DNA of 64,000 nt from Bos javanicus. Taxonomy: Eukaryota > Chordata > Mammalia > Artiodactyla > Bovidae. The notes under the pieces were generated by a model. It was not told the origin of the DNA, searched no databases, and saw only the letters and a program-made list of their open reading frames with translations. Made by a program: the position numbers and the translations under genes. This document shows, in pieces, positions 63,783 to 64,000 of the stretch. The first letter of the stretch is position 1. Every line of letters begins with the position of its first letter. Location of the stretch: assembly GCF_032452875.1 (NCBI RefSeq), contig NW_026893640.1:62001-126000 (forward strand), in the 5' to 3' direction.

Positions 63783-64000
63783 GGGCCTGCTGAGCTGCAT
63801 GATTACTGTCTGCTCATCTGCTTGACAATTGCCAGCTGAGCTGCACGATTCCTGCCTGTCATCTCCTTGACAATTGCCACCTGTGCTGCGTAATTCCTGC
63901 CTGCTCATCTACTTGATTATTGCCAGCTGAGCAGCATGATTTCTCACAGATGAGTTCCATGATTATAGCCTGCTGACTGATTCGTGCCTACTCAGCTCTT
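63783..64000 (+). repeat. Type B core, copy B14, cut by window end
   Basis: The first 218 bp of a B core, sister to B13 (CTGCATGATTACTG, CATCTCCTTG, GCCACCTGTGC) with CACAGATGAG and GACTGATTCG. The window ends at CTCAGCTCTT inside the tenth unit. Confidence 0.9.

Larger units (their letters stand above)
1..64000 (+). repeat. 22/23-bp CACGTG satellite array (whole window)
   Basis: The whole window is head-to-tail repetition of a 22- or 23-bp monomer. Fixed parts are GATCAGTGCATG and CACGTG; between them lies ATCAGC, ATCAGT or ATAGC. The 22-bp form lacks the C of the second GATC. Monomers stay in register even through the degenerate cores. All copies point the same way, and both window ends lie inside the array. 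Each monomer holds a palindromic CACGTG (one CpG) and one or two TGATCA palindromes. Stop codons recur in every frame and 23 is not a multiple of 3, so no long reading frame exists. This is satellite DNA of a type known from eukaryotic heterochromatin. The species and family name are not recognised. Confidence 0.97.

Noticed and set aside
1..64000. GATC density as a sign of bacterial Dam sites or an origin region
   Set aside because: GATC occurs because it is part of the monomer. Nothing else in the window is bacterial: no genes, no DnaA-box clusters apart from monomer sequence.
1..64000. CENP-B box or telomeric repeats that would place the array
   Set aside because: I saw no TTCG-NNNN-A-NN-CGGG pattern of the CENP-B box and no TTAGGG-like runs, so chromosomal position cannot be read from the sequence.
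1..64000. Assignment to a known named satellite or species
   Set aside because: I do not recognise the monomer with confidence. A search of repeat libraries with the 23-bp consensus and the 368-bp core would decide it.

Overview
The window contains no gene I can support. From the first base to the last it is one tandem satellite family: head-to-tail monomers of 22 or 23 bp. The common monomer is GATCAGTGCATG followed either by ATCAG(C/T)CACGT (23 bp) or, one base shorter, by ATAGCCACGT (22 bp). Dividing the length by about 22.6 bp gives roughly 2,800 monomers. There are no unique-sequence interruptions, no recognisable transposons, no RNA genes and no inverted copies. Megabase-type satellite with nested higher-order structure points to constitutive heterochromatin (pericentromeric, subtelomeric or similar) of a eukaryotic nuclear genome. 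I do not recognise the family and cannot name the species.

There are three levels of order. (1) The 22/23-bp monomer almost always carries the palindrome CACGTG, so the array is a very dense field of E-box/G-box sites with one CpG per monomer. (2) At 37 places the canonical monomers give way to a degenerate 'core' with no CACGTG over about 300 bp. I find 23 type A cores (full length 368 bp) and 14 type B cores (full length 307 bp), all in the same orientation. Each core still breaks cleanly into about 16 monomer-length units in the same register, so it is a diverged block of the same family, not a foreign insertion. (3) Recurring, ordered variant monomers flank the cores. A left block (L block, about 0.5-0.7 kb) precedes most A cores, and a right flank (R flank, about 0.1-0.35 kb) follows many. 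Five A cores are followed by a B core after 1,455-1,503 bp, the clearest higher-order repeat unit.

Region by region: 1-9,200 alternates A and B cores with moderately varied monomers. 9,200-16,000 includes long, almost uniform stretches. 16,000-22,100 carries five A cores and no B. 21,800-25,200 and 28,800-33,000 are long, near-uniform runs of canonical monomer, the second holding an orphan A-core tail without its core. 33,600-49,300 is the most regular A-B higher-order region. From about 52,700 to the end, substitutions and small indels rise, core copies are shortened or mutated, and local duplications of 0.5-0.9 kb can be followed, as expected nearer an older, less homogenised edge of an array.

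The most interesting possibility is that the array acts as a large reservoir of binding sites for CACGTG-binding bHLH factors, periodically interrupted by CAGCTG-rich cores. This is inference. The sequence shows the motif arrangement but not binding. Assembly or consensus error is a real alternative for some of the very uniform or scrambled stretches.
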